Shown here: positions 49,831-58,981 of the stretch, piece after piece
Position numbering within the stretch: the first letter of the stretch is position 1
How the letters are laid out: the number at the start of each line of letters is the position of its first letter
DNA from: Paraburkholderia sp. HP33-1
Lineage (GTDB): Bacteria > Pseudomonadota > Gammaproteobacteria > Burkholderiales > Burkholderiaceae
Length of the DNA stretch: 64,000 nt
Direction of reading: 5' to 3'
NCBI RefSeq assembly: GCF_021390595.1
Contig: NZ_JAJEJR010000001.1
Coordinates: 1,798,001 to 1,862,000, forward strand
Program-made: the position numbers and the translations under genes
Notes under the pieces: model-generated
The model's input: the letters and a program-made list of their open reading frames with translations, nothing else
Database searches by the model: none
What the model was told of the DNA's origin: nothing

Positions 49831-50944
49831 CCTGTTTTCCTCGCGCCATCCGTGGCCGCGCGTTGCCGCCATCGCCGCGCCGCTCGTTGGCGCGATCCTG
49901 TTGTATGCATCGGTCCATCCGGTTCACGCGGACGACAGCGCGGCCAGCGAAGCGCAACCGTCGGTCGCGGTGCAGACCGTGCGCGTGCAGCGCGCCGCCA
50001 TCGCTCAACCGGTGCGCGGCTACGGGATCGTCGCGGCCACCGCGTCGAACGTGACGACGATCAATCTTCCCTATGTCGCGCGTATCGTGCAGATGCGCGT
50101 GCAGGCGGGCGAGACCGTCAAACGCGGCACCCCGCTTTTCGTCGTGCAGGCCGATCCCGCCGCGGTGCTTGCCGCGACGCAAGCCAGAAGCGCGCTGACG
50201 CTCGCGCAAGGTGAACTCGCGCGAACCCAGTCGCTATACGACAAGGGCCTCGCGACGCAATCGCAACTGGCCAGCGCGAGCAAGGCCGTCGACGATGCCC
50301 GTGAAGCGCTCGCCGCGCAGAATCAGACCGGCATCGCAAGCGGCAACAAGGTCGTGACCGCGCCGTTCGACGGCGTGGTCCTGCAGTTGTCGGCGGCGCA
50401 AGGCGACCAGTTGCAGGCGGGCGCGGCGATCCTGCAGCTCGCAAGCGGCAGCGGCCGCGACGCGCGCGCCAACGTGACGCTCGGCGTCGAGCCCAGTGAC
50501 GCCGCGGCGATCCATCCCGGCGATGCGCTCACGCTGCACGGCCTCTCCACGGCGCTCGCGAAGACATCGATCGAAGGCCGCGTGGTGCTCGTCGGCGCCG
50601 CAATCGATCAGCAATCCCAACTGGTCAACATCGGCGCGACGGTCCCGCTCGCGCAAACGCCGTTCATCCCCGGCACGCGCGTCGCCGCCGACATCGCCAC
50701 GCGCACCGGCACTCACTGGATCGTGCCGCGCGCGGCCGTGCTCCAGGACGGCCAGCACGCCTACGTGTTCCAGATCACGCCGCAAAACAAGGCGCACCGC
50801 GTCGCCGTCACGATCGCGATCGAAAACGGCGAGCGCTACGGCGTCGACGGTCCGCTCGACCCCGCGCTCGGCGTCGTGACCAGCGGCAACTACGAGCTCC
50901 AGGACGGCATGGCGGTACGCACCGGCGGAGATAGCGCACGATGA
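49820..50944 (+). CDS. RND periplasmic adaptor (membrane fusion protein)
   Basis: A 374-aa adaptor. N-terminal membrane/signal segment (VAAIAAPLVGAILLYASV), then a lipoyl half-motif (VQMRVQAGETVKRGTPLFVV), an alpha-hairpin (AARSALTLAQ-like LTLAQGELARTQSLYDKG), a second lipoyl half (GNKVVTAPFDGVVLQLSAAQ) and beta-barrel/membrane-proximal domains. The start lies inside the end of the outer-membrane factor gene, and its stop overlaps the RND permease start (ATGA), so translation of all three is coupled. Confidence 0.9.
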   Translation: MRNSLFSSRHPWPRVAAIAAPLVGAILLYASVHPVHADDSAASEAQPSVAVQTVRVQRAAIAQPVRGYGIVAATASNVTTINLPYVARIVQMRVQAGETVKRGTPLFVVQADPAAVLAATQARSALTLAQGELARTQSLYDKGLATQSQLASASKAVDDAREALAAQNQTGIASGNKVVTAPFDGVVLQLSAAQGDQLQAGAAILQLASGSGRDARANVTLGVEPSDAAAIHPGDALTLHGLSTALAKTSIEGRVVLVGAAIDQQSQLVNIGATVPLAQTPFIPGTRVAADIATRTGTHWIVPRAAVLQDGQHAYVFQITPQNKAHRVAVTIAIENGERYGVDGPLDPALGVVTSGNYELQDGMAVRTGGDSAR

Positions 50945-53900
50945 ACTTCGGCCAATGGATGCAGACGCATCGCCGCTCGCTGCTATTCGTGATCGCCTTG
51001 CTCGCGATCGCCGGCGCGCTGAGCGCGTTCCGTCTGCCGATCTCGCTGTTTCCGAACGTCGCGTTTCCGCGCGCGGTCGTCTCGCTCGATGCGGGCGACC
51101 GGCCCGCCGAGCAGATGACGACGCTCGTCACGATGCCGGTCGAGGAAGCGCTGCGGCGCGTGCCGAACGTGCGTGAGGTCGAATCGACGACGAGCCGTGG
51201 CGCCGCGGAGATATCGCTGAACTTCGACTGGGGCACCGACATGGCGCAGGCGACCTTGCAGGCGCAATCGGCGATCAGCGAAATTCTCGCGACGCTACCG
51301 CCCGGCACGACGATGCAGGTCAAGCGCATGGACCCGACCGTGTTCCCGGTGCTCGCCTACAGCCTCACGTCGACGCAGCAGTCGCTCTCCGCGCTGCGCG
51401 ATCTCGCGCAGTTCCAGATGCGGCCGCTGCTGTCGTCGGTGGAAGGCGTCGCGCGCGTCGAGGTGACCGGCGGCGCCCAGGACGAGTTCGAAGTCGCGGT
51501 CGACCCGGCCCGCCTCGCCGCGTTCAAGCTGTCGCTCTCGGACGTGTCGAAGGCGATCGGCGCAAGCAACGTGCTGATGGCGAACGGCCGCATCGAGGAT
51601 CACGACAAGCTGTACCTCGTCGTCACCAACTCGACGATCACGCAGCTCGACGAACTGCGCAACGTCGTCGTGTCCGCCAACGGCAATGCAAACGGCGCGC
51701 AGATCCGTCTCGGCGACGTCGCAACGGTGAGCCAGGGCGTGGTGCCGCAATGGATGCGCGTCACCGCCGACGGTCAGGACGCCGTACTACTCAACGTGTA
51801 TCAGCAGCCCGGCGCGAACAGCGTCGCGATGGCGCGCGCGATCCGCGCGAAGCTCGCCGCGTTCAAGCCGCAGATGCCTGCGGGCGTGCATCTGTCGAAC
51901 TGGTACGACCAGAGCGAACTCGTGATCGCGTCGGCCACCAGCGTGCGCGACGCGATCATGATCGGCGTCGTGCTCGCGGCGTTGACTTTGTACGTATTCC
52001 TGCGCAACTGGAAGATCACCGCGATCGCGGTTGCACTGGTGCCGGTCGTGATGGCCGCGACGATCCTGCTGCTCGACGTCTTCGGCATGGGCTTCAACAT
52101 CATGACGCTGGGCGGCATGGCAGCGGCGGTCGGCCTCGTGATCGACGACGCGATCGTGATGATCGAGCACATCGTGCGGCGCATGCGCGAGGCTGGCGCA
52201 CGCGCGTTCCATGGCCGCGTGATGGCTGCGGCGCTCGAATTCACGCGACCGCTGGCGGGTTCATCGGCGGCGACGCTGATCATCTTCGTGCCGCTCGCGT
52301 TTCTGTCTGGCGTGACGGGCGCCTTTTTCAAGGCGCTGTCGCTGACGATGGCGAGCGCGCTGTTCATTTCGTTCCTGGTGACGTGGCTCGCGGTGCCGAT
52401 CCTGTGCGACCGCTGGCTGAAGCCCAAAGACGCCGACGAGCACGAGGAAACGCGCTTCGCCGCGTGGCTGAACCGGCGCTATGCCGTCACGGTTGGGCGC
52501 GTGATCGCGCGGCCGCCGCTCGTGCTGCTGGGCGTCGTGCCGTTGATCATCATCGCGGCGTTCGCGTTCACGCGTGTCGGCAGCGGCTTCATGCCGAGCA
52601 TGGACGAAGGCGGCTTCGTGCTCGACTATCACACGCAGCCGGGCACGTCGATCACCGAAACGGACCGGCTGATGAAGCAGATTGAGCGCATCGTGCGCGC
52701 GAATCCGAATGTCGCGACCTATTCGCGCCGCACCGGCGCGGGTCTCGGCGGCGATCTGAACGAGCCCAACCGGGGCGACTTCTTCGTGCGGCTGAAGTCC
52801 GGCAAGCGCGAGCCGATCGACACCGTGATGGAAGAAATCCGCTCGCAGATCGAAACGCAGGTGCCGGGCGTGAGCATCGAGCTCGCGCAGCTGATGGAAG
52901 ACCTGATCGGCGACCTGACCGCGGTGCCGCAACCGGTGCAGATCAAGATCTTCTCCGACGACCCGCACACGCTCGACACCACCGCGCGCAAGGTCGCGGC
53001 GCGCATCGGCCAGATTCAGGGCATCGTCGACGTGAACGACGGCATCAACCCGGCCGGCGACGCCATCGAACTGCATATCCAGCCCGCCGCGGCCGCAGCC
53101 GAGGGCATGGACCCGCAAGCGATCTCCCAGGCCGTCACCGATATGCTCGAAGGCAATGTCGCGACGCAGTTCCAGAGCGGCCCGAAGACGGTCGGCGTGC
53201 GCGTGCGCGTGAACGGCGCGCGCCAGTTGACCGATACGCAACTGGGTCAGTTACAGATTCGCGCGCCGGACGGACATCTGTTCGCGCTGAAGCGCGTCGC
53301 CGATCGCGTGACCGTCACCGGTCAACCCGAGATCAGCCGCTCGAACCTGAAGCGGATGGTCGCGGTTACCGCGCGCATCGACGGGCGCGATCTCGGCTCG
53401 ACGATCGCCGACGTGCAGAAGGCGCTCGGCGACGCGAACCTGCTGCCCTCGGGCGTCTATTACGAACTGGGCGGCCTGTACCAGCAACAGCAGATCGCCT
53501 TCAAGGGTCTGCTGACCGTGTTCGGCGCCGCGATCGCGCTCGTGTTCGGCCTGCTGCTGTTCCTGTACGAACGCCTGCGCGTCGCGCTCGCCGTGCTGGT
53601 GATGCCGCTGCTCGCGGCGGGCGCGGTGTTCATCGGTCTGTGGATCACCGGCATCGAGCTGAACATCTCCGCGATGATGGGCATGACGATGATCATCGGC
53701 ATCGTGACCGAGGTCGCGATCTTCTACGTGTCGGAATTGCAGGCGCTGGTGCGCGACGACGAGATGCCATTCGACGACGCTTTGCAGGCCGCCGGGCGCA
53801 ACCGCCTGCGGCCGATCGCGATGACCACGATCGCCGCGATCCTCGCGCTATTGCCGCTCGCGTTCGCGCTGGGGCAAGGCTCGGCGATGCAGCAACCGCT

Positions 53901-54000
53901 CGCGATCGCGATCATTTCGGGGCTGATCGTGCAGCTGCCGCTCGTGCTGTTGCTGCTGCCGGCGCTCTTGAAGCTGTTGATGAAAAAGCAGCCGGTGTGA
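50941..54000 (+). CDS. RND efflux permease
   Basis: A 1019-aa proton-driven inner-membrane pump with twelve helices and two large periplasmic loops. TM4 carries the paired proton-relay aspartates (GLVIDDAIVMIEH). TM1 is preceded by MNFGQWMQTHRRSLLFVIAL, and the porter domain includes MPVEEALRRVPNVREVEST. TM10 lacks the metal-pump signature, and the DD pair resembles HAE1/MexF drug pumps rather than CzcA/CusA, though the overall length is near the short metal-type group. The substrate is uncertain. It is part of a three-gene coupled operon beside a divergent two-component system. Confidence 0.93.
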   Translation: MNFGQWMQTHRRSLLFVIALLAIAGALSAFRLPISLFPNVAFPRAVVSLDAGDRPAEQMTTLVTMPVEEALRRVPNVREVESTTSRGAAEISLNFDWGTDMAQATLQAQSAISEILATLPPGTTMQVKRMDPTVFPVLAYSLTSTQQSLSALRDLAQFQMRPLLSSVEGVARVEVTGGAQDEFEVAVDPARLAAFKLSLSDVSKAIGASNVLMANGRIEDHDKLYLVVTNSTITQLDELRNVVVSANGNANGAQIRLGDVATVSQGVVPQWMRVTADGQDAVLLNVYQQPGANSVAMARAIRAKLAAFKPQMPAGVHLSNWYDQSELVIASATSVRDAIMIGVVLAALTLYVFLRNWKITAIAVALVPVVMAATILLLDVFGMGFNIMTLGGMAAAVGLVIDDAIVMIEHIVRRMREAGARAFHGRVMAAALEFTRPLAGSSAATLIIFVPLAFLSGVTGAFFKALSLTMASALFISFLVTWLAVPILCDRWLKPKDADEHEETRFAAWLNRRYAVTVGRVIARPPLVLLGVVPLIIIAAFAFTRVGSGFMPSMDEGGFVLDYHTQPGTSITETDRLMKQIERIVRANPNVATYSRRTGAGLGGDLNEPNRGDFFVRLKSGKREPIDTVMEEIRSQIETQVPGVSIELAQLMEDLIGDLTAVPQPVQIKIFSDDPHTLDTTARKVAARIGQIQGIVDVNDGINPAGDAIELHIQPAAAAAEGMDPQAISQAVTDMLEGNVATQFQSGPKTVGVRVRVNGARQLTDTQLGQLQIRAPDGHLFALKRVADRVTVTGQPEISRSNLKRMVAVTARIDGRDLGSTIADVQKALGDANLLPSGVYYELGGLYQQQQIAFKGLLTVFGAAIALVFGLLLFLYERLRVALAVLVMPLLAAGAVFIGLWITGIELNISAMMGMTMIIGIVTEVAIFYVSELQALVRDDEMPFDDALQAAGRNRLRPIAMTTIAAILALLPLAFALGQGSAMQQPLAIAIISGLIVQLPLVLLLLPALLKLLMKKQPV

Positions 54001-54011
54001 GCGCCGCCCAG

Positions 54012-54032
54012 GCTTTGCGGGTTTCGCAAAGC
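54012..54032. terminator. Hairpin between convergent RND and hpnK genes
   Basis: A perfect 8-bp stem GCTTTGCG / CGCAAAGC with a 5-base loop lies 11 bp after the RND stop and 7 bp before the hpnK stop. There is no T-run; termination is inferred from position. Confidence 0.45.
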
Positions 54033-54038
54033 ACTGCG

Positions 54039-54869
54039 CTATGCCAGCACATCCGCAAACCCGCCGACCCGCGCGCCAAGCGCGCGGATCGCGGCGGCCA
54101 CTCTCGGCGAGAGCAGCGCCTGCAACTCGTCGGCGTGCCGGTAGTCGTGCATGCCCTCGCTCAAGGCCTCGCCCGCCAGCGCCGGATGACAGTAGATTTC
54201 GCCGACGCCGCGCGGCAGATTCGCGAGCGCGGCGAGCCACGTCGCCTCGTCCATGCGCCCGCTCGCCGCGATGCCGACCACGTAGTCGTTATGCGCGACG
54301 CCCGCGCGCTCGAGCCGCGTCTTCACCTGCGCGATCCACGGCCGCAGCCACAGCGGCGCGTTCGCTTCGAACGGCAGACGCACCGCCTTCATGCCGTAGT
54401 CGCGGCCGATGTCGAGAATCAGGCCGAGCACGGTCGGATGCAGATGAAAATGCTTGTGCGTGTTCACGTGGTCGAGCGTGAGGCCGGTCGCGGCGAAGGC
54501 TTCGAACTGCGCGCGAATCTCGTGCGCGAGTTGCCGGCGTACGTGCGGGAGAAAGAAGAAGCGCACGCCGTCGCGCACCATGTTGCTGCCAAAGCGGCCA
54601 TTTTCATCGAGCAGCGCGGCGATCTGCTCGCGCGGCGCCAGCGCGGCGCCGTCGGCCAGCACCAGGTGCAGGCCTACGCGTAGTTCCGGCAGCGCACGCG
54701 CGCGTGCGACCGCGTCTCCGGCGGCCGGTGCGCCGACCATCAGACTCGCGGCGCGCAGCACACCGTTGCGATACGCGCGCTCGACCGCAAAATTGACGCG
54801 CTGATGCAGGCCGAAATCGTCGGCGGTGATGATCAGTCCGCGCGGCTGCGCCGGCTTCGCGTTCTCCAT
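54039..54869 (-). CDS. hpnK: Hopanoid deacetylase HpnK (YdjC/ChbG family)
   Basis: A 276-aa metal-dependent carbohydrate deacetylase. Metal ligands lie in IITADDFGLHQ (Asp17/Asp18) and the His cluster NTHKHFHLHPTV. The hopanoid-associated type is indicated by the adjoining HpnI-like glycosyltransferase. In the pathway HpnK removes the acetyl group from GlcNAc-bacteriohopanetetrol to give the glucosamine form. Its ATG shares one base with the glycosyltransferase stop (TAATG), so translation is coupled. It is last in the leftward operon 56510-54039. Confidence 0.9.
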   Translation of the reverse strand: MENAKPAQPRGLIITADDFGLHQRVNFAVERAYRNGVLRAASLMVGAPAAGDAVARARALPELRVGLHLVLADGAALAPREQIAALLDENGRFGSNMVRDGVRFFFLPHVRRQLAHEIRAQFEAFAATGLTLDHVNTHKHFHLHPTVLGLILDIGRDYGMKAVRLPFEANAPLWLRPWIAQVKTRLERAGVAHNDYVVGIAASGRMDEATWLAALANLPRGVGEIYCHPALAGEALSEGMHDYRHADELQALLSPRVAAAIRALGARVGGFADVLA

Positions 54870-56140
54870 TACGTGAGGCTGTCCAGCTGGCCGCTGCGCT
54901 CGGCGGTCGGCCTGCCGACCTGCATGCGCGCGCCGCGCCACACGACGTGCGAACCGAACGCGCTGACGAGCCACTGGAGCGCCAGAAGCGTATCGCGCAA
55001 CGGCACGAGGGGAAGATCGCGCCAGAACGTGCGAGCGCGGCGTGCCGCGCGCAGATGCAGCAGCAGGCGCGCGCCAACGCACACCGATGTCGCCGACGCG
55101 CTCGCGATCACCGCCGCGACCGACGCATGCGTACAGGTGCACGTCGCGAGCGACACGGTCAGCCACGCGCTCGTCATCAGCCACGGCGTGGGGAAAGTGA
55201 TCAGCAAGGACACGAAACCGGGCGGATTGACGGAACGGATCGTGCGCAGCCAGCGCGTTTCGCGCTGCCACAGCGCGGCGAAGGTCGGCTCGATCACGTC
55301 GGTGGCGACCATCACGCGCGACAGCACCGTTTGCAGACCGAGCGCGCGCACGTGTTCGGCGAGCCAGTAGTCGTCGGCGAGGCGGTTTTTCAGCGCTTCG
55401 AAGCCGCCGATGCGCTCGAGCGTCGCGCGCCGCAATGCGAGCGTCGCGCCGAAACCGAAGCGGCGCGAGCCCATCGCGTGCGCGACCCGCACCGACGGCG
55501 CGAACCATTCGTTGATGAACAGCGCACCGACTCGCGGCCAGAAGCCACCCACGCCGCGCGCGACGTACAGGCACGTGACCACGCCGACGTTCGGGTCCGC
55601 AAGCGGCGCGGCGACGCTGTCGAGATAGTCCGAATCAACGGCGATGTCGCTGTCGGCGATCACAATCACGTCGTGGCGCGCGCGCGCCGCCATGTTGATC
55701 AGGTTGCTGACTTTCAGATTGCTGCCGTGCACACGCGTGTCGATCGCGAGTTCGATGTCGCACTTCGGATAGGCCGCCTGCAAACGGCGCACCACTGCGA
55801 TGGCGGGATCGTGCGGCGACGAGACACCCAGCACCAGCTGAAAATGCTGATGCCGCTGCTCGCAGAAGGTCCGCAGATTTTCGTAGAGACGCGGCTCGGC
55901 GCCGCATAACGGTTTGAGAACGCTGACACCGACCTGCGCGAACGGATCGGCCGGGCAGTCAAGTGACTCCATTGGCGAACGACCGTGCGGGCGATTGATT
56001 GCTCTGCCGCCATGATGGTGCGATTTATGCCGCGAGGTGAAAAACGGCATGGCGAGCGCGGCGGTCACCGTGTAGATCGAAGCGCTAATGCAACCGGCTA
56101 ACAGAAGCCATTGGAATGCAATCAACGCGTGGGGCACCAT
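54869..56140 (-). CDS. HpnI-like hopanoid glycosyltransferase (paralogue 2)
   Basis: A 423-aa membrane GT2/GT21-type transferase. The N-terminal helix (ALIAFQWLLLAGCISASIYT) is followed by the catalytic domain with VSVLKPLCGAEPRLYENLRT, the DSD metal motif (VIVIADSDIAVDSDYL), GGFEALKNRLADDYWLAEHV and the RxxRW signature in WQRETRWLRTIR. C-terminal membrane helices complete it. It is directly coupled to hpnK, while a second HpnI-type gene lies with hpnJ at 60213. Which one transfers GlcNAc to bacteriohopanetetrol cannot be settled from sequence. The first ~65 residues include a His-rich loop (SRHKSHHHGGR). Confidence 0.87.
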   Translation of the reverse strand: MVPHALIAFQWLLLAGCISASIYTVTAALAMPFFTSRHKSHHHGGRAINRPHGRSPMESLDCPADPFAQVGVSVLKPLCGAEPRLYENLRTFCEQRHQHFQLVLGVSSPHDPAIAVVRRLQAAYPKCDIELAIDTRVHGSNLKVSNLINMAARARHDVIVIADSDIAVDSDYLDSVAAPLADPNVGVVTCLYVARGVGGFWPRVGALFINEWFAPSVRVAHAMGSRRFGFGATLALRRATLERIGGFEALKNRLADDYWLAEHVRALGLQTVLSRVMVATDVIEPTFAALWQRETRWLRTIRSVNPPGFVSLLITFPTPWLMTSAWLTVSLATCTCTHASVAAVIASASATSVCVGARLLLHLRAARRARTFWRDLPLVPLRDTLLALQWLVSAFGSHVVWRGARMQVGRPTAERSGQLDSLT

Positions 56141-56159
56141 TGTGTGTCGTCCGTATCCG

Positions 56160-56510
56160 TTAGTGCTCGGCCAGCACGAACGGTTGCCCCGTGAGGCGTA
56201 AATGGAGCACGACGAGCCACCGGCGCGGACAGTTCGCCGCGATCACGGCTGGCCATGCGTCGCGCACGGCGCGAATCGCGTAGTCGCGCCGCACCGCGAA
56301 CTCGAAGGCGACCTGCGCGAACTCGCGCGCGACCACCACGCTGCCGACGATCAGCACGAGCGCAAACATCCGGAATGAGGTGGAACCGAAAAAAGACTCA
56401 GACACCGGCAGCACCGGCAGCGCGACGCACAGCAACGCTTCGGCGCCTACGGCCGTCAGGGAGGCTACCAGCAAATGGGCTCGCAGCATGTCAATGGTGA
56501 CTCGCTTCAT
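56160..56510 (-). CDS. Small membrane protein heading the hpnI2-hpnK operon
   Basis: A 116-aa protein with two hydrophobic helices (HLLVASLTAVGAEALLCVAL and MFALVLIVGSVVVAREFAQV), then a basic/aromatic soluble end (RRDYAIRAVRDAWPAVI). I do not recognise the family. ATG 56510 has GAGG six bases upstream. It lies 19 bp before the glycosyltransferase, in the same direction, so it is the first gene of that operon. A role in hopanoid synthesis or trafficking is suggested only by position. Confidence 0.68.
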   Translation of the reverse strand: MKRVTIDMLRAHLLVASLTAVGAEALLCVALPVLPVSESFFGSTSFRMFALVLIVGSVVVAREFAQVAFEFAVRRDYAIRAVRDAWPAVIAANCPRRWLVVLHLRLTGQPFVLAEH

Positions 56511-56894
56511 AACGTGCCTCGTGCATGGCCTTGCGGCCTGACCGGGTGCGTGGCAATGGGCGGGACTCATCGATGCCGTCCACTGACGCCATTGACTAGC
56601 ATAAAGAATGCCTCGCGCGTCATTCCATCGAAGTCCTTACGATGAGGTTGCGATCATCTGACGGCGGTATGGTCTCGCGTATGCATCACGATCTGCGACG
56701 ACCATTTTATAGCGCGTCGATGGTATCGATTCAAGCTGAAGGAAACCTTAAGCAGACGCATGGCATAAACCGGCTAACGAACGGCGTGGTTACACTTCGG
56801 AACACGGCAGATTATGCGCCCACGTGCATCAATGGCGCTTGCACAAAAACCCTGGCCGTTATGCAATAAAACCCCTCAACGGAAGATTTGCCTC
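56511..56894. promoter_or_regulatory. Divergent control region between hopanoid operon and TCS
   Basis: This 384-bp region has no gene. Leftward, it contains the module CTTAAG-N5-CTTCAG (minus strand of 56736-56752) followed after exactly 10 bp by TACCAT (minus strand of 56720-56725), a box plus -10 directed at the gene starting at 56510. The same module lies before hpnJ at 62939-62971. Rightward, the region must also carry the promoter of the response-regulator gene at 56895, for which I see no clear -35/-10. Confidence 0.65.
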
Positions 56895-57554
56895 ATGCGC
56901 TTACTCCTCGTAGAAGACGACGAGCTCATCGGCTGCGGTGTCGAAGCGGGCCTTCGCCAGGCCGGCTTCACCGTCGACTGGGCACGCGACGGCCACAAGG
57001 CCGGGCTCGCGCTCGACACGACTCAATATGCATTGGTGGTGCTGGACCTCGGCCTGCCGCGCGTGAGCGGCACGGAACTGCTCAAACGCGTGCGCGACGC
57101 CGGCAACGACGTGCCGGTGCTGGTGCTGACCGCGAGGGGCACGGTCGTCGATCGTGTCGGCGGTCTCGAAGCCGGCGCCGACGACTATCTCGGCAAGCCG
57201 TTCGATCTCACCGAACTCGTCGCGCGTTGCCGCGCGCTGTTGCGCCGCGCACAAGGTCGCAGTATCGATCTGATTCGTTACCAGAATCTGACAGTGAATC
57301 CCGCCGCGCAAACGGTGCAGGTCGGTGCGGCGCGCGTAGCGCTCACGTCGCGCGAATGGGCGATCCTGCTGCAACTGCTGACCAATCTCGGCATTCCGCA
57401 GTCGCGCTCCCGGCTCGAAGAAAGCCTCTACGGCTGGCAGGAAGAAATCGAAAGCAATGCGATCGAGGTGCACGTGTCGAACCTGCGCAAGAAGCTCGGC
57501 GCCAGCCTGATCAAGACCGTGCGCAACATCGGCTATGTGATGGAGAAAGAATGA
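56895..57554 (+). CDS. OmpR-family response regulator (PmrA/QseB-like)
   Basis: A 219-aa regulator. The receiver has acidic residues EDDE at 7-10 and phospho-acceptor Asp51 (LVVLDLGLPRVSG), with the Lys switch in DYLGKPFDL. The winged helix follows at ~125-219 (VALTSREWAILLQLLTN, SNAIEVHVSNLRKKLG). ATG 56895 has GGAAG ~10 bases upstream. It overlaps the kinase gene by four bases. Placed between two hopanoid operons that share a PmrA-type box, it is the likely regulator of both; this is inference. Confidence 0.93.
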   Translation: MRLLLVEDDELIGCGVEAGLRQAGFTVDWARDGHKAGLALDTTQYALVVLDLGLPRVSGTELLKRVRDAGNDVPVLVLTARGTVVDRVGGLEAGADDYLGKPFDLTELVARCRALLRRAQGRSIDLIRYQNLTVNPAAQTVQVGAARVALTSREWAILLQLLTNLGIPQSRSRLEESLYGWQEEIESNAIEVHVSNLRKKLGASLIKTVRNIGYVMEKE

Positions 57555-58954
57555 TCGGCCCGTCGATTCGCCGGCGCCTCGTGCTGCTCGTGCTCGCGAG
57601 CATCGCGATCGTATGGGGCGGTGCGCTCGTGTCGAGCTACCGGCAGGCGGCGCGCGAAGTCGCCCAATGGGAAGAAGCGCGCCTCGCCGAGCTCGCGCAG
57701 ATTCTCGCGTTGCTCGACCCTGCCAATCTGATGACGCTCGCCACTGCGCGCATCGACGTGCGCGAAGAAGAGAGAGGCGGCGAGCCCGGCGCAAGCGATT
57801 CCGACGACGACGACACGCTACCGCGCGACGCCCTTTTCCAGGTGCGCGCCGCCGACGGCGCCATCCTGGCGGGCAGTCCGCAACTGCGTGCGGTCGATGC
57901 GTGGGATTTGCCGCTGCCGGCCAGCAGCGGCGCGCAGGACGTCACGCTCGGCGGGCAGCTCTATCACTCGTTCACGTTGCGCGACACGTTGCTCGGTCAC
58001 AGCGTGCGTGTATTCGAGCCAGCCAATACGCGCAGCGACCTGGTGAGCGGTGTCGCGAGCCGCATTGCGCGGCCCACGCTGATCGCGGTGCCGGTGCTCG
58101 CACTACTCGTGTGGTTCAGCATCGGCTGGAGTCTCGCGCCGCTGAAAGTGCTGTCGGCCGCGCTCGGTTCGCGCGACGTCAACCGCATGGAACCGGTCGG
58201 CATCGGCCGCACGCCGCTCGAAGTGCGCCCGCTCGTCGATGCGATCAACCAGATGCTCGCGCGTCTGCATCATGCGCTCGAACTCGAGCGAGCCTTCACC
58301 GCCGACGCCGCGCACGAACTGAAGACGCCGCTCGCCGCGATCAAGGTGCAGGCGCAGGTCGCGCTCGCGGAGCCGGATATTGCGTTGCAGCGGCTCGCGA
58401 TGGAGCGTGTCGTGCAAGGCGTGGATCGCAGCGCGCGGCTCGCCGAGCAGTTGCTGCTGCTCGCGCGGCTCGACGTGCAGGAAAAGCTGCCGACCGAGCC
58501 GTTGAAGCCGGCGGCTATCGCGAAGCACGCGCTGCTCGCGAACAGACGCAATGCGCAGCAGAAGCACATCAACGTGATGCTGGTCGGCGACATGCTCGCC
58601 GAGATCGATGCCGAGCCGGTGCTGATCGGTATCCTGCTCGACAATCTGCTCGATAACGCGATCAAGTACGGACGCACGGGCGGTAATGTCGAAGTGGCGG
58701 TGCACCATACCGACGAGCGCGTGCAGGTGACCGTGCGCGACGACGGCCCCGGCGTCGCGCCCGACGATCTCGCGCGGCTCACGAACCGCTTTTTCCGCGC
58801 GACCGGCAATCAGGCGACCGGTAGCGGGCTGGGTTTGTCGATCGTTGCGCGGATCGCCGAGCATTTCGGGGCGAGTCTGCAGTTGGGCGCCGGGATCGGC
58901 GAGCGCGGGCTTGCGGTCGGGGTATCGTTTCCGGCTTATCGTGCGCCGCGCTGA
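57551..58954 (+). CDS. Sensor histidine kinase (PmrB/QseC-like)
   Basis: A 467-aa membrane kinase. TM1 is at ~10-27 (VLLVLASIAIVWGGALV). A ~145-residue periplasmic sensor contains a conspicuous acidic stretch at 72-88 (EEERGGE then DSDDDD). TM2 is at ~175-193 (TLIAVPVLALLVWFSIGW), and HAMP follows. HisKA has phosphoacceptor His255 in FTADAAHELKTPLAAIK. HATPase_c has NLLDNAIKYG, VRDDGPGV and GSGLGLSIVARIA. ATG 57551 overlaps the regulator stop (ATGA). The acidic loop recalls cation or cationic-peptide sensors such as PmrB or PhoQ, but no specific ligand motif can be proven. Confidence 0.92.
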   Translation: MIGPSIRRRLVLLVLASIAIVWGGALVSSYRQAAREVAQWEEARLAELAQILALLDPANLMTLATARIDVREEERGGEPGASDSDDDDTLPRDALFQVRAADGAILAGSPQLRAVDAWDLPLPASSGAQDVTLGGQLYHSFTLRDTLLGHSVRVFEPANTRSDLVSGVASRIARPTLIAVPVLALLVWFSIGWSLAPLKVLSAALGSRDVNRMEPVGIGRTPLEVRPLVDAINQMLARLHHALELERAFTADAAHELKTPLAAIKVQAQVALAEPDIALQRLAMERVVQGVDRSARLAEQLLLLARLDVQEKLPTEPLKPAAIAKHALLANRRNAQQKHINVMLVGDMLAEIDAEPVLIGILLDNLLDNAIKYGRTGGNVEVAVHHTDERVQVTVRDDGPGVAPDDLARLTNRFFRATGNQATGSGLGLSIVARIAEHFGASLQLGAGIGERGLAVGVSFPAYRAPR

Positions 58955-58981
58955 AGCCGGTTTAGCTCGCGTGTCGAATAC

